47,123 nucleotides of DNA, from the NCBI GenBank assembly GCA_032718475.1, contig JAUCBJ010005841.1:1-47123 (forward strand), in the 5' to 3' direction. The translations under genes and the position numbers were made by a program. The stretch is from Nemertoderma westbladi. Lineage: Eukaryota > Xenacoelomorpha > Nemertodermatida > Nemertodermatidae. Below are positions 42,166-47,123 of this stretch, piece after piece. The notes under the pieces were generated by a model that had not been told where the DNA came from, did not search any database, and was given only the letters and a program-made list of their open reading frames with translations. The first letter of the stretch is position 1. Each line of letters opens with the position of its first letter.

Positions 42166-42426
42166 TTACAAAATTTGGGGAACAGATTCGTAACTCCTGT
42201 ACAACATCGGGTCGTTTGTCGTATTTAATTCCGAGTTGTCCTCAATGTTGGTTAAATTCAGATCAAAGTCCTCGGAGGGTAATATTAATGAGTTATCGTT
42301 TAATGGTTGCGAGTCGAGATTCATAGGTTCTGTGACTGAGTTGGAACACTGGTTGTCGGTACTTATTCTCTTCTTTAACGAATACCTCGGGATTACCGGA
42401 AGATGGAGCTGTCGTGGTAGGGGGGT
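42166..42426 (-). other. Overlapping open frame with acidic coding-like tail
   Basis: A minus-strand frame, offset +1 from the exon-2 frame, is open for 86 codons to TAA at 42166. It reads EPMNLDSQPLNDNSLILPSE, then DFDLNLTNIEDNSELNTTND and ends YRSYESVPQIL. It looks more like protein than chance: Asn/Asp/Leu-rich and acidic. A pyrimidine-rich acceptor (CCCCCCTACCACGACAG|C at 42405) could open it in phase 0. Possible alternative terminal exon or activation domain; unproven. Confidence 0.3.
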
Positions 42427-42539
42427 TTAGGAATAGTTGGGGCGCCGTGGACTGGAATGTAGACGGATTGTACTGGGGGGCAGTTATCGGACGCCCTCTA
42501 CCGCCCCTCTGTAAAACTGTCGATCCTCTTCGTAAAAAC
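42386..42539 (-). CDS. Internal exon 2 of the psq locus with AT-hook-like motif
   Basis: Acceptor ATACTTTTTCTAG|G at 42539, phase 2 like the psq exons, so it can follow exon 1 directly. The exon reads FLRRGSTVLQRGGRGRPITA, then PQYNPSTFQSTAPQLFLNPP up to the proposed donor CCCGAG|GTATTC at 42386 (phase 0). GGRGRP is an AT-hook-like minor-groove motif. Exon 2 (154 nt) plus exon 3 (110 nt) is 264 nt, so the pair can be included or skipped without changing frame. If the weak donor is not used, the frame reads on to a stop at 42293, giving an alternative short end without psq. Confidence 0.55.
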
Positions 42540-42678
42540 CTAGAAAAAGTATTAGTATATAAGAATGAGAAAGTAGACAATTAAATCAAATGATCTATTA
42601 AAATTATAGATTGCTTGTTTGTTTCAAAGCAAGCATTGCAACAATAAATACACAATGCAATGTTTGGTTAAAAAAAAA

Positions 42679-42946
42679 GGGGAAGGGGGGGGGGGGGGGG
42701 GGGGGGCTCAAAACCCATCTTGGCGAATTAATATCCCGCCTCAATGTTAAATTCTCAATTTAGGGAAATGAACAGGTTACAGTAGCACGTTATTCTAACC
42801 AAATGTTGTTCTAAACAGAACTCAATAGAACAAACAGTCTGTTTCATTTTTGGGAGTAATCACTAATCAGCTGTTATTTGTGTCGAATTTCCCTTCCCCC
42901 TGGAAAGGGATGAATTTATATTGCGCCAAAAGACCCCCCCCCCCCC
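42679..42946 (-). mobile_element. MITE of the GACGCAAAT family, copy 4 (G-run to C-run)
   Basis: A G run (42685-42706) and a C run (42934-42946) bound the element. Interior AACCCATCTTGGCGAATTAA and CAGCTGTTATTTGTGTCGAA is the reverse complement of the family at 26917. It lies in the intron just after exon 1. Confidence 0.7.
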
Positions 42947-43041
42947 TCCCCCAATCTGCTAACTGCAGCTTGCTACAAATACAAATACAAACCAATAGCA
43001 ACATGTGGGTGGACCAATCATATAACAGTACAACAACAAAC

Positions 43042-43520
43042 CTTGATCTACCGCCAATGAACGGGGAGGCTGTATTCCTGTGACGCAGACTGGAATACGG
43101 TTGTTTAGCGATGTAGGACGATGGGTGAGGGGGAGGGGCGCTTCTCGGCAATATGGGAGGATTGAATCGGTAGGGGGACGAGACGTAGGGGGAACTAGAA
43201 GCTACCGCAGTCGCACTCGGAGGGGGGATGGATGCGTGGGATGTGTTACCGGTACGTAATAAACTGAATGCTGGTTCGATGTTAGGGGTACGTGGCGTAC
43301 CGGTCTCGTTGCCTAGGAGCTTCTGTAACCAGGCTGTTATTTGTCCTGCTGTACAATTAGCAGTGACGAACTCGTCTAAAAAACCGGAATCATTCTTTAG
43401 GTAATCTATGAGAAAGGACCTCATAAATGTCCCATTCTCCAAACAAATGTTTATAAAAGTTGATTTTGATATTAGAAACGCTGACGTTAAATCAACGGGA
43501 AGAATAGGTCCCTGTACCAT
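43042..43520 (-). CDS. First coding exon of the psq locus (shared N-terminus)
   Basis: ATG at 43520 in an ideal Kozak context (GCCACCATGG). 159 codons plus two bases to the donor GATCAAG|GTTTGT at 43042, phase 2. Residues 1-72 form a compact mostly helical unit (VDLTSAFLISKSTFINICLE, FLDEFVTANCTAGQITAWLQ) that I do not recognise. It is not a BTB or zinc-finger domain. Residues 73-159 are Pro/Ser-rich and disordered. By analogy with BTB-psq and lola-type loci the N-terminal unit may mediate dimerisation or partner binding while the C-terminal exon chooses DNA sites; this is inference. Its donor phase fits exon 2 and all six psq exons. Reading past the donor gives a longer, probably artificial frame to 42867. 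Confidence 0.7.
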
Positions 43521-44968
43521 GGTGGCTGTTCTAGCAGGAGTTGAAATATTAATATAAGTTTATTATGGAATATTACAAAGTAAAAAATATACCAGGTTAC
43601 AAAAGCAAACAAATGTTTATTTGTTGTACTAACAAATAAATAATATGAAGTAATAATTATCAGCAGTAAACAGTATTAAGTAAATCGAAGTACAATTAAT
43701 ATAATTACCTCACGTGAAATTAAATTTATTTTTTTTGTCAGTTACCGGTAGACTATAAATAAATTTAGTCTATATTATATTCTTTGATATTTTAATTTGT
43801 ATAACATAAGAAACTACTTATAAAACTACAATCTTCGTTTATAAAAGTAGATTGTAGTTTAATAAAATTAAATGAAGAGCTTTTTCCGAATAATTAGGCA
43901 CTAATCCTGAAAACACTTACCGAGAGTAGAATTTGTCATACTTTTATAAAAAAGAGATTTCGTTTTAAAAATAGTCTTACCACTCTTGTTACCGGTAGTT
44001 TTATAGAATTTTATTCCAGTTTCAGTACATACCAGCATACTTCCGTATGTATTTTTTTACCACTAATTTCCATACTTGAGAGTTTTGTATATTTTTTTAT
44101 TATTATTTCTCTCCACATAATATAAATATTGAATCTGTTCCGAGGCAAACCAATATACTACCATATTACAACAGGCTGACAGGTAATTAATGTTCACTCA
44201 TATTTATTTTGATAGTGCAGGTAACGTACATTATATATATGTACATAAATATTTATTTTATTTACCGGTAGTATACAGTGTCATTCATTAGTAGTAAAGT
44301 ACTGCTACACTAGTACATAAATACCGGTACCAATGATGAACAAGAAATATTTAGTTGAGATATGAGACTGGAGTACTACATGCTCAACGGCCGTATATAT
44401 TATTCCCACCAATATTGGTTCTGGGAGCTGAGCTGAGTTACCACTGTTGTACTGAAGGGTAAACGTATGGCAGCACCAGATAGTACTGTATGTTAAGTCC
44501 ACTGGAGGGTTATTGGATGTCCGGTCCATCCATAGCTGGGTGGCATATACACTATATACAGTGTAGATTGGACGTACTGTGTGTGTTGTGTTATCCATTC
44601 CATTCACTTAACCTACTGTATCAGTGTAATAGTACTGCCTGGGTACAACAGTGCTCAGGCATACGTATCAGCCTTCCTATTGGCTGATCTGTTGGAGCAT
44701 AGCTGGAACGAAAGTGGCTTTATTACCATGAAGGTAATGGGGGCATTGCAAGGTACAGTACCTTCAACTCATATTGCTGGGTACCTACCTACCTACAATA
44801 TACCATTAAGTAATTGTATACCTACTGTTGTACTGGGCCAGGGCAATAAAGCATTTTACTTTGTATGAGTCACTATTGGGACTACTGAAATGCAGCCTGG
44901 CCAGCTTATTTATTACCTGTCCTATTACAATTATTATTTTTCTAAAAAGTTTGGAAATTTAAACATGA
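43521..44968. other. Non-coding, upstream of the psq locus
   Basis: Likely holds promoter and 5' UTR of the minus-strand locus. Contains TACCGGTA palindromes (43744, 43990, 44264, 44323) and a hairpin AAACTACAATCT..AGATTGTAGTTT at 43824-43860. No clear TATA or initiator identified. Confidence 0.35.
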
Positions 44969-45145
44969 GGGGGGGGGGGGGGGGGGGGGTGGGAGAAACA
45001 TGACGCAAATCCCATCTCGGCGAATTAATATCTCCTGTCAATGTTAAATTATCAATTTAAGGAAAACGGATCAGTTTACGTACAGTTACAGTATGTTACA
45101 GTGGTAGTTATTCTAACCAAAAGCAAGTACCCCCCCCCCCCCCCC
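44969..45145 (-). mobile_element. MITE of the GACGCAAAT family, copy 5 (G-run to C-run)
   Basis: G run at 44969-44989 and C run at 45130-45145. Interior GACGCAAATCCCATCTCGGC, GAATTAATATC and AGTTATTCTAACCAAAAGCA matches the other copies. Confidence 0.7.
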
Positions 45146-45976
45146 GCATCTGTTAGGTTGAGAATTTGTGAATAATTAAGAGGTTATAGCGCCAGCTATT
45201 TTCATTCCAGTGGGACTAAATTGGGATAAAAGCGGTATAATAACAGTCGTACAGTATGTATATATATATATAAATATATGTATATGGTAAACTTAAGTAT
45301 GACTTATGACAATGTAGGAATGCAAACATATGTATACCTGTACCAAATCATCACCAGGATGTGTTACACATACCTCCACGCTCCACCCACTGTTTATGTG
45401 GTGCTTGGTTTTGGTAATATATTGTTACCGATTTTGTACAATGGCGGAACCGAACTACAGTAACTGTATTATCTTTTAACCTATCTATGCGCGTGAAATG
45501 AAATATCTCCAGCATAGTGAAATTTTGGAAAAAAAAATTCTTACAAATGGTTACCTTGTTTCTACAGTATGTCAATCTATAGATGGTGTGGTCTTGTTGT
45601 GGTTGAGTATTATTAGTTCATATTTCTTATTCTAATCAAGGACTTCTAGAAAATAGTATTTATTCTACAAATAAATAAAATACATTGTTTTGGAAGTATT
45701 TGTTCTAATCTAAATCTAATATGATGCTATATAATATAATATGGCTAACCCTGTTGATAACGAAAAATATTAACCGGCGCTACAGTAGGTAGTACTGAAC
45801 TTAGCATGGATTATTAAGACTTTACTAGAACATTATATTTTTTAATTATGTTCTAGAATAGTGTAATATTTATATTTTGTTCTAGAACTCTAAAATGTTG
45901 CCATGGTAACAATGATTTATATTGTAAAAATGTAGCGCTATACGAAAATGTTGGCATTAGTGTGGCCTGGGTGCCC
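45146..45976. other. Non-coding stretch
   Basis: TA microsatellite near 45256-45286; TTCTAGAA fragments from 45620 onward. No gene supported. Confidence 0.35.
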
Positions 45977-47123
45977 ACTTTTTGTCCAAATTTTTTCATG
46001 TGAAAATGACTATTATCGTTAAGTTTTTTGTTCTAGAACAAAAATTTGACCTACTGGCAATAAGATGTGAGTATTTTTTTTGTATGGTAGCTAGTGTTTT
46101 TAGAGGTGTGTTTTTTCCAATTTTTTCATGTGAAAATGACTATTATCGTGAAGTTTTTTGTTCTAGAACAAAAATTTGACCTACTGACAATAAGATGTGA
46201 GTATACACCATAACCCTTAATACAACAACCATTTTTAGGGGGTCGGAGCCCCCCCCCCCCCCCTAATTTTTTTCAAATTTCAATAAAATGCTACGAAATT
46301 TGGTATGATGATAGATCGACACCTTTTCTTACTGGTGGCCTGGCCGGATTTTTTAATTTATGAGCTATTTCGATACAACAAGCCGTTAAAAATCGTCTAT
46401 TTCGCAATATTTAGCCACCTCCGTCAGCTTTATTTTTCGTCTTTGGAATGAAATCTAGATATCATTAGAACCGCCTTCATCTGCAGATTCTGAATCTGAA
46501 ACCCGTTGTAAATTTCACCAAGAACTTCCGGAGATATTATCAAAATACTAAGGTGTAAATTTTTGTGACGTAAATCGCTATAATTCTAATGTTTTTTTTA
46601 CTCAATTCTAGAATATTAATTATGGGTAATGAAAAAACAAGATGGAGAGTTTTAAACGCTCAGCTAAATAATAATTAATATTCTAGAATAAAGACAACAA
46701 AACATCAGAATTATAGCGATTTACGTCTCTAAATTTACACATTAGTATTTTGATAATATCTTTACCAATTTTTGGTTAAATTTAAAACGGTTTTCAGATT
46801 CGGAATCTACAGACGAAGGCGCTTCGAATGATATCTAGATTACATTTCAAAGACGTAAAATAAAGTCTACGGAGGTGGTTAAACATTGCTAAATAGACAT
46901 TTTTTAAGGGATTGTTGTATGGAAATAACTGAGAAATTGAAAAATCCGGCCAGGCCACCAGTAAGAAAAGGTGTCGATCTATCATCATACCGAATTTCGT
47001 AGCATTTTATTGAAATTTGAAAAAAATTAGGGGGGGGGGGGGGGGGCTCCGACCCCCTAAAAATGGTTGTTGTATTAAGGGTTATGGTGTATTTTTTATA
47101 TGGTAGCTAGTGTTTTTAGAAGT
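45977..47123 (+). repeat. 130-bp tandem repeat, second unit interrupted
   Basis: Unit 1 (about 45977-46106) and unit 2 (46107-46203, continued at 47092-47123) share TTTTTTCATGTGAAAATGAC at 45991 and 46121, GTTCTAGAACAAAAATTTGA, and ATGGTAGCTAGTGTTTTTAG at 46084 and 47101. The period is 130 bp. Unit 2 is split by the foldback element. Confidence 0.85.
46204..47091. mobile_element. 888-bp foldback DNA transposon
   Basis: TACACCATAACCCTTAATAC at 46204 is exactly inverted at the right end (GTATTAAGGGTTATGGTGTA, ending 47091). The inverted arms run almost to the centre near 46640, about 420 bp each, identical over the outer 50 bp and diverged inside. C and G runs lie about 45 bp from the ends (46249-46263; 47031-47046). 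The interrupted repeat unit shows the empty site, with TA at the junction, as for Tc1/mariner-type insertions. Confidence 0.85.

Noticed and set aside
42867-43041. Extension of the first psq-locus exon to the stop at 42867
   Set aside because: A good donor (AAG|GTTTGT) ends the exon at 43042 in the phase required by all downstream exons; beyond it the frame runs into a MITE.

Overview
This is animal (metazoan) nuclear DNA. It is AT-rich and gene-poor, with spliceosomal exon signals, a tRNA-derived SINE, many short inverted-repeat transposons (MITEs), two minisatellites and a BEL/Pao retrotransposon. I cannot name the species. Frequent TAGGCCTA and TACCGGTA palindromes, a SINE body resembling the cephalopod/bilaterian 'Ceph' type, and psq-type factors suit a non-model marine invertebrate.

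Region 1 (1-13.4 kb) is a mobile-element cluster, all on +. It opens with three tightly packed intact frames resembling part of a Maverick/Polinton (adintovirus-like) morphogenesis module: a basic pX-like core protein cut by the window edge, a capsid-type protein of the F54H12.2-like family, and an adenain-type cysteine protease. A BEL/Pao element follows (about 3.2-10.4 kb). Its gag has a DUF1759-type core and zinc knuckles. Its pol carries protease, reverse transcriptase, RNase H and integrase, and is cut near the C-terminus by one in-frame TGA. I found no matching LTR pair. At 12.0-13.4 kb lie unrecognised, partly decayed coding frames.

Region 2 (13.4-25 kb) is mostly non-coding: a 670-bp direct duplication, several foldback/TIR elements, and one compact intronless gene on - (17630-18481) for a homologue of plant/fungal 'pathogen-related protein' (SnoaL/NTF2-like fold).

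Region 3 (25-43.5 kb, -) is the main finding. A first coding exon with a strong Kozak start (43520-43042) ends in phase 2. Six exons downstream (start bases 39496, 37704, 35097, 30517, 26781 and 25408) each begin in the matching phase, each encode one pipsqueak-type helix-turn-helix (HTH_psq), and each run to their own stop. Two small exons (42539-42386 with an AT-hook-like GRGRP, and 41722-41613) form a cassette of 264 nt, which keeps the same phase. The arrangement suggests one locus that makes a family of transcription factors by choosing among alternative DNA-binding 3' exons. It recalls fly lola or mod(mdg4), but with psq domains instead of zinc fingers. A 33-bp array (about 91 copies) and a nearly perfect 25-bp array (about 45 copies) lie on either side of one psq exon.

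Region 4 (43.5-47.1 kb) is non-coding, with homopolymer-bounded MITEs, a 130-bp tandem repeat and an 888-bp foldback element inserted in its second unit.
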